Of a stretch of DNA of 64,000 nucleotides, positions 34,769-48,110 are shown piece after piece. Both the position numbers and the translations under genes were made by a program. Position 1 is the first letter of the stretch. Every line of letters starts with the position of its first letter. Origin of the DNA: Blasia pusilla (Eukaryota > Marchantiophyta > Marchantiopsida > Blasiales); the NCBI GenBank assembly GCA_050084515.1, contig CM114274.1:28706001-28770000 (forward strand). Reading direction: 5' to 3'. The notes under the pieces were generated by a model. That model was not told the DNA's origin, made no database searches, and saw only the letters and a program-made list of their open reading frames with translations.

Positions 34769-36483
34769 CCGATGAAAGCGTGGTCATCCCTACCATCGAA
34801 CACCCAGTTCCGATTGTCTGCATCGCGGCAGTAAAGCTCGGCGGCGCCATACAGATAGCAGATGGTGGCTCCGGGATCGGAGCTTTTGTAACTAGCGCGC
34901 AGCAGCAAGTCCGACGGCTGCGGCTGAAAAGACGCATCCCACCAGTAAAGCTCCCAGACCCACGGTTCGGGAGCGTCGGCCCCCGGCACGCGGATGATGA
35001 GGTCCCCTCGACGGGGACGGAACCTATGTTCGACTCTATGCAGCGGACGAAGGGACGGATCTTTGACATCGAATTCTAGCGGATACAATCGTTGAGCGTG
35101 GGTTCTCGCGACCGTGACGAACTTATCCCCGTGTCGGACGCACACTTGGACCGTCTCATTCGGGTCCCAGGTCCAATCCCCCAAAATGGTGTTCCCGAAA
35201 GTGCCGAAACGGACGACGATGTCGCCGGGTTCGAAATCGTAGCTCCAATGCTGCGCACCATAGCCCTCCCCCATGGTGAATTGGCCGTCGTCTACGTAGA
35301 GCTCCACCCGACCTTCGAAGCGCGGGTATGGGACTCCCACCCGGTCGCGCAGGAGGATGATGACATCCCCTTGCCTGGGCCAGAAGCCATCGCAGATGAC
35401 CCCTGTGTCTTCGTACCTTTCGGGCCTGTCCGCTTCTCGCGTCCCGTCGAAGAATATTCTGGGCTGGAAGCTCGAACAAGCGTCTCCTCCTGTGGGGAAC
35501 CGCACTACGAAAGGATGCTCGCGAACGTGTGCCGCACTCGGCGACTCGTCGATTTCGTCCGCGGATATTCCCAGAGCGGGGATTCGTTGGGACGGGTTTC
35601 GCCCCCGGCACACGAACCCCGTCGGCCGGGGACAATGCGCGAGGTCGTCGCACGGTCTCGAAAGATCCAGGCTCATGGCGTCGTCGTCGTCCCCTCCTGC
35701 GCTGCCAGACGCGGGGTATTCGCCACGCTGACGGGCGAACGAGTCCGGGAGCCGTTCGACACCCACGGGAGGAGTATCGGCGAATCCGGTGGCGTATATC
35801 TCCACCAGAAGGTTGTGAAGGGAGGGATCGGGACTGAAAGGGGGGCTGTTGCCATAGTTCCATTGACTCGCAAGCTCTCTGCTGGCCAGATCGCCATCCC
35901 AGTGCCCAGAATTCGCGCTCTGGGCCCACGAGGACGGTCTCATGGGTGCTACGGGCTCTAGACCTCTGGAAGGGTAGACATTCGAACCGTAAGGGTTCGT
36001 GATTCCTACTTCGGCAGCCTCCCTTTCGAAATCGGCTCCCTCCCTATCGCTGAGTGCTGTCGGTTGCGGATTCGACGTGCTGCCTGAAGCTGGGCCGAAG
36101 TTTGTACCTTCGTAAGGGTTCAGGGTGTGGAGATGGTTGTGCAGGACTTCCTCGGTTAGGACAGAAGGACTGGGGTCGAATTCGAGAGGGTGAGGGTGAT
36201 CGATAGTGATGGTGTAGTCGCCGCTAGGGATGGGGCTGTCGGAAAGTAAGAAATCTAGATTTGCCAACTGCTCCACATTGATGGGCGATGCGCATGCTAG
36301 TGCGGTATCGATCTCGTCGAAGTCGATCAATCTGGGCGAACCACCCTCTTCCCTCTGCTCTGGACTCTGCTCGATATGCAATGCTTTTCTAGGCGGCACA
36401 TCTATGTCCTCCCCATCGTCGACGCTGTTCGACCCGCCTGCTCTATCGCCCTCCCTGTACTTTCTCTTGGCAAGGTGATCCAT
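34765..36483 (-). CDS. orphan protein of 572 aa, single exon
   Basis: One uninterrupted reading frame of 572 codons from a real ATG (CAT at 36481-36483) to TAG. It is GC-rich and unlike the surrounding repeats, so I take it as a gene. The N-terminus is basic (KRKYREGDR, possible nuclear signal). About residues 15-340 are acidic, Pro/Ser-rich and low in structure. A compact, Trp-rich C-terminal part (about 340-572) contains four related short motifs, PRQGDVIILL, EPGDIVVRF, RRGDLIIRV and QPSDLLLRA, each later followed by an ELY- or WELYWWD-type strand. This suggests a beta-repeat domain. It ends NWVFDGRDDHAFIG. I do not recognise a family. Long frames on the opposite strand here are shadows. 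It is convergent with the receptor and in tandem with the peroxidase. Confidence 0.75.
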   Translation of the reverse strand: MDHLAKRKYREGDRAGGSNSVDDGEDIDVPPRKALHIEQSPEQREEGGSPRLIDFDEIDTALACASPINVEQLANLDFLLSDSPIPSGDYTITIDHPHPLEFDPSPSVLTEEVLHNHLHTLNPYEGTNFGPASGSTSNPQPTALSDREGADFEREAAEVGITNPYGSNVYPSRGLEPVAPMRPSSWAQSANSGHWDGDLASRELASQWNYGNSPPFSPDPSLHNLLVEIYATGFADTPPVGVERLPDSFARQRGEYPASGSAGGDDDDAMSLDLSRPCDDLAHCPRPTGFVCRGRNPSQRIPALGISADEIDESPSAAHVREHPFVVRFPTGGDACSSFQPRIFFDGTREADRPERYEDTGVICDGFWPRQGDVIILLRDRVGVPYPRFEGRVELYVDDGQFTMGEGYGAQHWSYDFEPGDIVVRFGTFGNTILGDWTWDPNETVQVCVRHGDKFVTVARTHAQRLYPLEFDVKDPSLRPLHRVEHRFRPRRGDLIIRVPGADAPEPWVWELYWWDASFQPQPSDLLLRASYKSSDPGATICYLYGAAELYCRDADNRNWVFDGRDDHAFIG

Positions 36484-36499
36484 AATCGATGTCTCTAGA

Positions 36500-37630
36500 C
36501 CTAACTTAAGTTCCCTAACCCGCCCCCCAGCCTAACCTCCCTTCGTCCCACGATTCCGACTATACGAACCTCATCTGGGTGCCAGTTCGAAGAGCCCGAC
36601 CCATACACGGGCGATCCGATCAAGATGCGGTCCAAGGATGGAGGGAGTCCTATTTGAAGGGCTGATGAACGTGACGGTTCGCGACATCCTTTCGAGGTTC
36701 TGTGCGTGCATATATTCTCGGACAGATCGTCGAGCTAATGAGTGGCATATGCGAGTGATTTGCAAAGTGAAGAGGATGCGAAGGGTTTCGACAGCAATTT
36801 TCAAAAGGCGCAACCTGTCGATCGCCTGCCTGCCCTCACAGCTATTGGTTTAGGTTTGTCTGTTCATCACCAGAATGGAATGGAAGGCTTAAGGCCCACA
36901 GCGATCGGTTTAGCTTTATTAGTTCCTCACGAGAACGGAATACTTAGGCTCCATGGCTATTGGTTCAAGTCGATCGGTTCCTCACCAGAATGAATGGAGG
37001 ACTTGAGTCCTATAGACTATTGGTTTAGGTTTATCCGTGATCGAAGACTTAGGCCCCGGAGCTATTGGTTAGGTCAGTGCCATTCTCACCAAAAGGGAAG
37101 ACTTAAGCCCCCAGAGTATTCCTTTAGGCCTTCCTCAAGGTTTTCGACAAGGATATTGCATCTAGGATATGATATTTGTAACGAATCGACGAAGTGGTCT
37201 AGGGGTGTTGTCACTGGCTGGCGGCCAGGATTAAACCACCCCAAAATTCATATTCTCACCAATCATACGTGCAGCATTACACGCATTCAAGCAGATAAAC
37301 CGAGTTTCTTTATTCATACTATCAATCGAGTTTTATGATATTCAACACGAGTTTCCACTTCGACTTTCGAAATTACGTCTATCCCACACGTCCATTCGAT
37401 TTCCACTGACAGTTCGCTCACAATCGACACACTCCACACCGCTTCGGAGGTTCTACGAGCCTCTGATCGCGCTGCGTCACGTCAAGCGCTCAACGATTCC
37501 TATGATATTAAATACCTTATATACTGGCAACTGCTTGCTTTCGCTGTGGTTTTTTCCAAGTCCAGAAATGAACGAGCACGGAAATGTATGGAATCGAAAC
37601 ATGTCCACAACCGAAGCAGTAGCTCAGCAT
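36500..37630. other. intergenic region with a short tandem array
   Basis: Separates the orphan gene's start from the peroxidase stop. Apart from the array at 36840-37130 nothing is recognised. It must hold the orphan gene's promoter, but no clear TATA box stands out. Confidence 0.5.
36840..37130. repeat. degenerate tandem repeats, unit 46-60 bp
   Basis: Five imperfect units of the type GCTATTGGTTTAGGTTTGTC, then TCACCAGAATGGAA and GACTTAAGGCCC. Unit length varies through small deletions. Confidence 0.8.
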
Positions 37631-37639
37631 GCACAGCTC

Positions 37640-39266
<1,627 letters not shown>

Positions 39267-41820
39267 GATGACAGCTTTCTGGATCCCTTCAATGGAGTGC
39301 GCCTAGAATCGAAAAATACGCCTTAGGAGACTGCGAGCTGCTATAGTCAGTGATGGGTGATTCCCAGCTCGCGATCTCACAACCCACTGCAAGTAGTTGT
39401 TGAGATCGAACATACATACAGATACATATATCGAAACGGTCCCTTGATATGAGATCTTGGATGCGGGACGAGGTACTTATAGAGTTGAATTCTCAATGGC
39501 GGAGAATTGAGTTCCACTGCACCCTCAGGAAGGAAGCTGCATCCGAGTACACGAGAGAGCCCATGCAATTAGGAATCTCGTGCCGGAATTGAAGCCGTGT
39601 GCGTCGAGTCAACACACCATGTACGCGTCGATCCACACCTGGGTCTGAGATTTCCGCTCGGTTCTCGAGAAATCGGTCCCCCTGCAGGTGTCCATACCGG
39701 ATTATCTCCAGCGATGGATGAACTGCAGCTGGGGGTCAGATAGGATTCATGAAATGTGTGAAGATGACGGAAACCTTAATAAGTCGTCTAGCTCATCAGT
39801 CAATTCGCTTCTCGACTATAAGCTTCTCCGCCGTAACTTTCGTCCATGCAGCAACTGCTTCAATGCAAGCTATCAAACGCAGGATGGTTGAAGCAGACGG
39901 GCTGAGCTTGTCAACCATAGCTCGCTCGTATGTACATGTTCCCAGCTGCGAGCATACGCTCTCCGACATTCTTGTTGGCATGGGCTTCAATTGTTCCCGC
40001 GGGTCTGATGGCCTCAACATCGATCACGCGTCCATGTCAAATCTCTGTTGGAAAAGCTTTGTAGAAGAGTGACGTGCGTCCTGTAATGGGACGACCTAGC
40101 GCCCGAGAGAATTTCTTGGCCGTCCAGCTACAAACTGATGCGGCACAGAACATCACGCGCATCTTCGAAAAGAGTTCCTAGTGAGGCCGAAGCACGCTAG
40201 ATTATGTATATCCGCACAGTATATGTATATATATATATATATATATACGTATGCATATAGTTAATTTATTTCTATAGACCGGAACGCATGACATGGAGCT
40301 CTGCCCGGTGACGATTCATTTGCGAAACGCATCTTTAGTTCATCCAATTCTAGCAGTGCTGCAGTGAGTCCAAAGTGAAAGAAATGGAGATTGTGCTGCA
40401 TGGCAGAAAAGACCTATATGCCCTTGGATTTCGGTTGCACTTCCCTCCAACACGAACTGTTCGAAAAAAGCAACAGTGAGATTTTATTCTTTCGCAACTG
40501 AGTCTCCGTGCCTTGCCGCTAATTAACGGCGAGACTGGACCCCTCACTTCCAGTGACACAAAGCGAAGGCCAACGCGCAGCTTCACATTGAGATCCATAG
40601 GATCCACCGCCAGACGTACCAATCATCTTGTCCACTGACTTCTAGTCTAGATCTCTTCGGAGCACCAAAGATTCTAGAGTCGTTACTTCTATCTTCACAT
40701 CGAAGCATTCAAGACGAAGGGCTTGAATGCACGTCACTGCGAAATGACCATCGATATCACATGGCATGGAAGAGCTACTGTGGTACAGGGAATTCGCTCA
40801 TTCATTTGTCAGATTTGGCGTAATCATGATCAGCGACTACCTTTTCTTCCCTTCGAGTTCAGCACCATCGTTTCATGGGACTAATTCAAGTGGCAATCTT
40901 GCTGCGCGTAAGTTTGTATCAAGCACACGTTTGATCCCACTCCGAAGAAGCACATTAATTAATAGGGTGGATAATCCAGATCGAGTTTTGAAACGTCCAT
41001 AATTCAAACTAATTCGTGTCTTCAATCTGTCCCTTTTCTACGCTAAGATCTCGAAAAATAATTACTTGCAAGCTTTCCTTCTCATTCATGATCAAAACCG
41101 AGTCTTTGAATGCATAGATCTATCATAGCCTACTTTTCAACGTTTTTTCTCTTACCTCCCCAAGCTCCCCGACTTATCACAGGTCATGGTCTTCGGATTA
41201 TTTTGGTGGTTTTTGGCTAAAACTTTTGCTTTACCAAGGATATGGAAATTTATAGTCTCAACTTATTCTATATTCTTATATCGCTAAAATATGATTGAGA
41301 ATGGGTTTACAATGAGGCTAACTAACTTGTACATATGGCTTAAACCTACTAGTAGAAACGAGATTTTGAACTATAAGTGATTTTCTTATTTTTCTGTTTA
41401 CGTCTACAAAATCATCCGTAACCAATTATTTGGGATTTTGAACTCAATTTCAAAGAGGAGATCCATACTTTTAACACCAGTTTCCTCCATCTAACGATTC
41501 CACACATTTCGGACAGCCTTTATCGAGAGTGCTATATAAGTAAAATCATCTAGTACCTAAAATTTCCAAGTAGATCATTATTGGTCACGTCAATTCCATA
41601 GAGCATTTTCAAAATGAGTTCTAATGATCCATTTAATGAGAGCAGCTAAGCATTTGCATGACGACTAGTTATGCGATTCATTTCTCCAGGATGAAAAAAG
41701 GATGACAAATCTGAATTTGTTTACCCGATATTACATGAAATCCAAAGAGTTTCGTTCCATTTCAATGCTTCTCCTCGAAATGGAAGAAACTTCAAGAAGC
41801 ACCACAAATGACACATTTGA
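39267..41820. other. peroxidase upstream region and gene-free stretch
   Basis: Holds the peroxidase promoter; no sure TATA box or known element was picked out. Frames near 39749-40072 (plus) and 39796-40020 (minus) overlap, and neither shows a domain. 41000-41800 is AT-rich without coding signal. Confidence 0.45.
40218..40252. repeat. TA microsatellite
   Basis: A run of about ten TA dinucleotides within TATGTATATA...TATACGTATGC text. Confidence 0.9.
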
Positions 41821-42345
41821 TCACGGGAAAATAGACATGACCTGAATTAAAAAATTTGAAACACGTACTGAGTCGGAAGAGTACGCTTTGTACAATTCCG
41901 GGATAGGGTCGACTAGTCTAGTAGAAAGTAGTTTGCTCGGGAACCTCAAAGATCGAGATTGAGTTTCTCGGCAATAACTGAGCCATGTAACTGTAGAAAA
42001 CGACGGACTCGATGAATGAAACGTTGGAGAGAATCGAGAATCAAAGACCCGAGGAACAGGGGTGCAGGACTGGGACTCGCTGCGTTGATGGCTGTAGGGA
42101 CAGGTCAAACGCATAATCTGAGACGCTAAGTGAGAAGAAGGAGATTGAAGACTCCATGACCGAGAACGGTGCAATTGCGATGGAAGAGTAATTGAGGATT
42201 CGGAAGACTGAGCTTCGATCCATGCAGGCTGGGGACGGGACTGACCGACGAGCTTTTCCACAGCGATGGCGCGGAGCTTGCAAAGCAAAGTCACACGCAT
42301 ACGCGTGCGTCGTGGTCGAGGAATCACGACTTGTCTCGTTCCCAT
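41821..42345 (-). CDS. unassigned ORF with Ser/Arg-rich, possibly targeting-peptide-like N-terminus
   Basis: An open frame of 174 codons from ATG. The first 40 residues are basic and lack acidic residues apart from one Glu (MGTRQVVIPRPRRTRMRV, then LLCKLRAIAVEKL). The rest is Ser-rich (SRSWSLQSPSSHL, FHSSSPSFSTVTWLSY). It resembles an organelle transit peptide in composition, but no mature domain follows, so it may be a first exon or a chance frame. A second overlapping frame exists on the same strand. Its composition (about 48 percent GC) matches the gene island. Confidence 0.25.
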   Translation of the reverse strand: MGTRQVVIPRPRRTRMRVTLLCKLRAIAVEKLVGQSRPQPAWIEAQSSESSITLPSQLHRSRSWSLQSPSSHLASQIMRLTCPYSHQRSESQSCTPVPRVFDSRFSPTFHSSSPSFSTVTWLSYCRETQSRSLRFPSKLLSTRLVDPIPELYKAYSSDSVRVSNFLIQVMSIFP

Positions 42346-43016
42346 TGTGAGACACTTTCCCTCAGCAGTTTCCGGAAGTCCATGGCGGAGCGCTCCATCC
42401 CAGAGTCTTGAGAAGACACCGATTATCTCGAGGCACTCACTCTACGTGACCCATGACTCGGCATCTCGTAGTTATCGCGCGGTTCATCGATCGCGGCTCA
42501 GCTCAGCTCGCACCTGATGATCACAGAGAGACCTTTTGTGCGAGAGACTGGAGGGAATGTTCCTCCGTTCGCTCGCTCAAAAACGAAAGTGTTCTCGCAC
42601 AATCTCAACACATTGATAATGTTCACTTCGGTGTCGGTGATAGGAATGCGCTGAGAAATAAGGCGTTTCAGCTCCCGGGCCGGGTAGTACGTAGCATGCA
42701 CAGTGAAATGGGTGGTTTCTGTAATCTAGTCCGGGTTTATCCAAATTAATCTAGTCCGGGTTTCTGTAATCTACTCCATTTGGGTTAATTTGATTAATTT
42801 TTCACACATTTGGCATTTCATTTGGCATTTTCGAAAATAAATTAACGGAGGTGATATTAACCATTCATCCCACATACTTCTACTCTTTCCATCTATATTG
42901 AAATTTGGAATTTTTGGAAATAATTTTAAGTTAAGGGAGGTGATGTAAACCATTCATCCCATCTACTTCTAATTTTCCCATTTATATTAGGGTTTTTTGG
43001 ATTTCAATTATGTATG
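42346..43016. other. transition from gene island to transposon block
   Basis: GC content falls at about 42700. The text AATCTAGTCCGGGTTT occurs twice (near 42723 and 42749). A direct repeat pair follows at about 42842-42915 and 42930-43003 (GGAGGTGAT(A/G)T, then AACCATTCATCCCA). No gene seen. Confidence 0.5.
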
Positions 43017-43256
43017 AAGTGGTTGGATGAGATCCTTTTGAAAGACATGAAATGACATCATTTGGTATTTCATTAGGGGATCCCAAGTGGCTTATGTGAT
43101 TCTCTCATAATATTTTATACGACATCTTTGCATTTGTCCTCCCACTTGCATTGGTTGGCCTCTTTTGACGCTTCTTTCTTGGCAACTTTTGGTTAACTTC
43201 TTGACCCGAATACATTTGAGGGAGAGGATGGTGTCTTGGCTTCACGACAAGCTATA
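43017..43256 (+). mobile_element. fragment of the non-LTR element RT (second copy, left part)
   Basis: Aligns with about 18938-19195 of the first copy. Shared text includes TTGGATGAG, GGGGATCCC, CAAGTGGCTTATG, TTGGCCTCTTTTGA and GAGGGAGAGGATGGTGTCTT. It breaks off within CTTCACGACAAGCTAT, where the gypsy element begins. The rest of this copy resumes at 53710. Confidence 0.85.
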
Positions 43257-43260
43257 TAAG

Positions 43261-43472
43261 GGGCTTTACCTCAAAGAGAGAAAGCTTGACAGCTCATTCT
43301 CTCTTTGTTGAACATCTTTGGCATGAGGCGGAAAAGCTATGGTCTTGCTTGCATTGTGTGTGTAACCCAAGCCTCTCATTAGGAGAATGGGCTTGGTTTG
43401 ACATTGAGAGAGACATGTGAGAGTGCACACATTTTGAGAGCTATGGTGTTGAGAGAGATTGGATCTTGATTT
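43261..43472 (+). repeat. 5' LTR-like direct repeat
   Basis: About 212 bp match 53374-53584 closely, with shared text such as CTCTTTGTTGAAC, GCCTCTCATTAGGAGAATGG and TTTGACATTGAGAGAGACAT. They differ at roughly one base in ten. Both end at GATTGGATCTTGATTT. It directly follows the broken non-LTR fragment. It may be a truncated LTR or an LTR part, because no TG...CA ends are obvious. Confidence 0.75.
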
Positions 43473-45000
43473 ACAAAGAGAAAATAAGTGAGTGAGAGAG
43501 CTCCAAGGGGGAGCTCGCTGGTTACTCGTTGGTTATGCAAGTTGGGGATCGTATTTCCCATTCAGCGGTCCATGGGAGTGCTCACCGGAGCAAGAGCCGC
43601 TTACTTCTGATGTTTCCTTTGCCGATTTTTTGTGTGGAAGAGTGGCACGTGGAAGTGCTGCCCAATTGTTTATGGGGATTGAGTATGGGGGCGGATTTCC
43701 CAATGCCGATGCTTTCGAGAGCACTATGTAGCTTGCACATTTGTATTTTCACAAGTTTTACATTTTCGTTGGGAGAAATCGGCGCTAAAGCGCTGCCAAC
43801 TTTTGTGTAGAAGAACGAAATATTGAGCTTTATAACAATCCCCATCAACTTTTATAGGATTTTTTGATTCAAAATAAATTTTTATGTCGTTGTAGATCGT
43901 GAAGCTGGGCAGGTTGTGCAATAGATGGTGCGCAATTTGGAGTTGTGAGCAAAAAGTTATGACCAATTTTGCAAACTGCCAATTTTTAGGGTAAAAATGG
44001 GCAAACCCTAAAGCAGTCGCCCCCGTGGGCGGCGCCGCCCTTTTCCACCACCACTCACCGTCGCCACTTGTTGCCATCGTCGCTGTTGGTTGCCGTTGCC
44101 GCTGCAGATGTCAGCTGTCACCGCCACCATTTGCCGCTGCTGCTTGTCAAAGTTTGCCACCGCCGCTAGGTAGGGTGGTCGCTGCTGTACTTGGTAAGTC
44201 TATATGAGTCACCGCCACTCGTTAACTTGCCACTTCGACAGTGTGCCCTTTTTGGATTCATGGGATCGTAGTTTCTTTTCCCCTTTGCTATGTTGAGATT
44301 GGTAGCCGCTCGACGACGATCGAGTACCGTGTCGTGACGCCCGCAGTTGTAACGCGCCACCGATTTGCCTTACGATGCCGCTCGTGGCCGCATCGCACCG
44401 TCTCGATCGAGGAGAAGTACCATCACTAGGAGCAGATTGCATTTTTTTGACTGAGGAGGATATGCCGCCGATTGCCGTACCCCATTATCGAGTGCTGTGC
44501 CGTTTATAGCCATTCCGTGCCGCCAATGCCGCACCAAACCGCTAGACGTGCACCGCACATCGAGGAGATTCGAGCATTGTGAGTACCAGGGGAGTACATT
44601 GTGCTATTTGGAGGAGTTATCTTTACGACCAAGCACGGGTTGAGATTTGCAGTTGCTGAGGAGCGACATCGATATTTATTTTCATTCTAGTCTTCTGCCT
44701 TGCACGTGTTAGGGATTTCCGGATATTGGGAAGTTATTTGGGATATTGGGTTTCGTGCTGATGCTGAGAGCATCGATGATGTATAGGTTTAGGGGACATA
44801 GACATGTGTGAGATGTCCCGAGTTGAGGATGGTTTGTTGATTAGACGATAGATCAGTTGATTTGCCGTACCACGCCGCTTGTTGTTGCACATCACACATC
44901 TCACTGAGCGAGGATAGATTGAGTGCTGCATGTTTAGTTTGAGTGATTGAAGGACTACTCGCGAGATTGAGAGTGATCGTGTGAGAGGGGCACGAGGATC
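43473..45000 (+). other. leader of the methyltransferase-bearing retroelement
   Basis: Untranslated leader between the LTR-like repeat and gag. 44020-44200 is rich in GCC/CCG triplets (GGCGGCGCCGCCC, then CACCGCCACC), which yields chance frames on both strands. No standard tRNA-Met primer site (TGGTATCAGAGC) was found next to the repeat. Confidence 0.5.
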
Positions 45001-47050
45001 ATGACAGCATCCTTTCAGGACTTTGAGAGGCGAGGTAGTGGACCGGAGAGTAGCTTTGGAGGGTTTACCCGGAGTGGTACGAGGTTTCGAGGGTTTCCAC
45101 GTGAGAGACCACCTCGATCTCCTTCTGTGTCGTCATCTGGGAACGACTCCATCCATGACACATAGTGTGGGTCATAGTAGAGTCGCCATGCCTCAATCTT
45201 CTGGGCATATCTCTGGGAGAACTTATGGTAATCATCCATGGGCGCCCCCTCTAAATGCTAGAATATATCGTTCCATGCTGTAAACGGGTTGAACTCTCTA
45301 GAGTTCCTAGCCCGTTGTTAGTCACACGAACTCCTAAACTTTGCAATGAAGTCGTGTAGCTCTATAGTGCCTATAACACCCAAAAACCTATGCGGTCGTC
45401 TACCCCAGTTATCCATTCAAACATTTTCTATGTTGGTGGTATGACATATGAGCTTATCCCACTATTTTCCAACCTTGTTTTGAATCTCCACGGTCAAGCT
45501 TTGAGTGGCCCGAATAATCCCCAATCTATGACTCTTTAGGTTCTCCGTTGGGGATTTAAGTCATAAGGATTATGTTGTTAAAAGAAATTTTTTATATAAA
45601 TTTATTTTATTGTGAGAATATGCCTTGGAGGGCTAATTGGAACTTCTTAATAGGGGAGATAAAATTCATTCTCATGTAGTGGTTTATTACATCTCTCGTT
45701 GCAATTCCTCGGGTTATTGACCATTCCATACATTTGATTGAGTATTGTATGTAGAAGTTCATTAGAGAGGGAAGGGATTTTGTACATAAGAGATCTAGGT
45801 TTCCCCATCAATGGAAGTGAAATCTTCTTCCTAAACATAATCTACTAGTACCACATTGTCGGTCCATGCAATGCATTAGCTTGGATTTGCCATGAAAAAA
45901 CTATCCTTTCTTGGTAGCTTTTCTTCTTTTAGAAGGCTTGACTCCTTTTACTAGTTATGAATTTCCATTCCCAAGAAGAGCCTTATTCTCTCCATAGTAT
46001 ATATACTATCAAAAGAGGAAGGAAAGTTTAAGGAGGAGTGAGGAGAGGCTACTTCCTCTTCCACTTATGATGTTTTAGGAGGGGTCCCTCGCACATGAGT
46101 AGTTGCACCGTCTAGTCGGATTCGTTCCAGGTTCAGCCCCGTGGTTAAGTTCCTCGCTGCGTTGAGGGCGAGCTACAGGGCGTAAGGACGGAGAAGTTGC
46201 AGAGCATCCACGATTCCCAGAAGGGCCCAGGTGAGATCTTGCATGAGGCTTACACTAGCTTGCGTTGGTTGATCAACGTCACTCAGGGGGTGACAGAGGC
46301 TTAGGCTATCCAGTCATGGTACGCGATGCTAGACCGGACCCTGCAGACCCGGATGCGGGAGGGAGTGCTTCTTTTGAATACCTCCCCTACCTTGAGTGAA
46401 GGTTTTAGGACCGCCGAGAATATTGAGCGTAACATGGCGGAGGAGAGCGTAGCCATTATGGATTCTAGGCGAGAGCAGTCATGATTGCGTGCATCACCAG
46501 TGCAACAACGTGGACTCCGAGATAGGTCAACCGATTGTGACACCGCCAGCGCAGGGAGGATACCAGGAGGCCGTCCCATAGAGACATGTGCCTTCATATG
46601 CGGCTCAATAGCAGCCGCCTACAATTACTTGTTGGTCATGTGATGAAGCCCATCATGAGCGCGATTGCATTCGTCAAGATTATGGACGTCTGCCTCAGCA
46701 TGGAGGAGGAGATGGTGCTCCACTAGGAGGTTATCAGTGTGACTATTGTCAAAGGTGCAGTCACACACGCGCTCGGTGTTTCAGCTTGCACCGTGAGTTA
46801 CGTCCAGACCGAGGGCTAGAGAGGGCACCAGAGCGAGTTGCCGATCCACGTGGGCCTAGAGGTCGTGCACTAGGTGGTCACGTTGGGGGATGAGGAGCTG
46901 GAGTTGCCCGCCAGGGTGGTGGAGCTCCCAATAGAGGAGGTATAGTCCCACCACCTACATGCGTCGAGGGAGACGCAGGGCATGAGGCTCGGATGGCTGC
47001 TCTAGATATCTCAGCTACAGTAGTAGATTGCCGCTATGACATTGAGGTTA
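45001..47050 (+). pseudogene. gag with two zinc knuckles (interrupted)
   Basis: Begins ATG at 45001, encoding an Arg/Gly/Ser-rich N-terminus (FERRGSGPESSFGGFTRSG, FPRERPPRSPSVSSSG). After the AT-rich insertion (about 45290-46090) come capsid-like helices (GEILHEAYTSLRWLINVTQG, WYAMLDRTLQTRMREGVLLL, NIERNMAEESVAIMDSRREQS). Two knuckles follow: CWSCDEAHHERDC, slightly off spacing, and CDYCQRCSHTRARC, a perfect C-x2-C-x4-H-x4-C. Stops occur at about 46305 and 46484, and others downstream. Gag packages element RNA. Confidence 0.7.
45290..46090. other. AT-rich insertion within gag
   Basis: About 800 bp of AT-rich sequence with no coding resemblance split the gag frame. They contain TTATATAAATTTATTTTATTG and GGGAAGGGATTTTG text. 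It may be a nested non-autonomous element; termini were not identified. Confidence 0.45.
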
Positions 47051-47639
47051 CCTGATGTCGGGTCCGTGGCATCACCGTCTGATGGAGCCGCCAAAGATAT
47101 GGAGGATCTTGGTTGTATGTGGGGGATTGCCCAGATGGAGGCCGCTGTAGTTGTTACGTGTGTATTAACCGTAGAGTTGGATCCGTAGCAAGGAGAAGCC
47201 AAGAAACAAACCAGCCTTCCACAATCCTTCACGTTGTCCGAGGCGATGAGAACCCCATTGATGGGTCCTGATCAGAGTTCTCGGAGAGTTGGTGATGTTA
47301 TTGGTGTGGAGGCACGGAGGGCGATGGGAGAAGCAAGTGCAACAACTCCTATTGCTGATGCTCAAGAGGAGCATGTGTTGAGCACGTTGTTGGGGGCGGC
47401 CACTGTTGTGTATCGCGCTCCTTTATTTTCTGCTTCCAATGTTATGATGTTGGGAGATACGTCTGCTGAGGTTTTTCGGCTCTCCACTACGCTTTGTAAG
47501 CTATAATTTGGAGTTCCTGCATCACGTTCAGAGATGATTGTAGAGGAGGTGACGGACCTGCCCTTGGAGCTGATGCTTGGGCCCTCCAAGTTAGATTCAT
47601 GGTAGGTTGCGGCTGCTAGGATGGCGGAGATGCCCGCTA

Positions 47640-48110
47640 CACCCGTGATAGAGCGTGCCATGGCTTCTCATGGTGTTTTTTTGTTGGATAACCGAGGAGA
47701 GGTCTTCCACTTGGTGAGTCCAGGAGGTAGAACTTTTAGTCCGCAACGCGTCTTGTTGGATTGAGGAGCGCAATCCCTCATGTTGGGGAAAGCGGCACTC
47801 AAAGGATTGGGCTTGACGAAAGCTGATATGGAGCGTTTTCCATTCCGAATACTAACATTCTTGGGTGGAGCGAGTACCACACCCGATAGGAGGTTGTGGT
47901 GAGGATTCGCCCCGGACACTCTATAGATGAGTCTGTGGTGCGAGCCAAGGCAATAGTGACTAATGTAGAATCCTACGACGTCTTCGTTGGTGGAGTAGTG
48001 TTATATCCAATGGGGTTTTCCGTGGATTACTCGGAGGAGTCAGCATCCTACAGACCAGGATGGCAATGAGGTGATGGGCGCCTTAGTTCATTACTTCTTT
48101 GATTCACAAG
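47640..48110 (+). pseudogene. retroelement aspartic protease
   Basis: The active-site region reads VLLD-stop-GAQSLMLGKAALKGLGL (about 47753-47812), where the family has D-(S/T/G)-G-A. The middle residue is a TGA stop. After a frameshift come VRIRPGHSIDESVVRAKAIV and ESYDVFVGGVVLYPMGFSVD, then YSEESASYRPGW. The second part corresponds to the flap and the ILG-type C-terminal strand of retropepsins. The protease would process Gag-Pol. It is clearly non-functional here. Confidence 0.7.

Noticed and set aside
35156-35929. Second minus-strand frame of 257 codons
   Set aside because: Overlaps the 572-codon frame in another phase and is extremely Arg/Pro-rich, as expected for a shifted reading of a GC-rich gene.
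35092-35961. Open frame of 289 codons on the plus strand
   Set aside because: It lies antisense inside the 572-aa orphan gene. The GC-rich sequence keeps several frames open, and the protein is an Arg/Pro/Ser shadow without motifs.
44020-44200. Overlapping GC-rich frames in the retroelement leader
   Set aside because: They come from a run of GCC/CCG/CAC triplets and are open on both strands, with low-complexity products.
45015-45239. Minus-strand frame of 74 codons starting with MDDYHKFSQRYAQKIEAWRL
   Set aside because: It looks protein-like, but it is antisense to the gag start and has no recognisable motif. The plus-strand Arg/Gly/Ser-rich gag N-terminus explains the region better.
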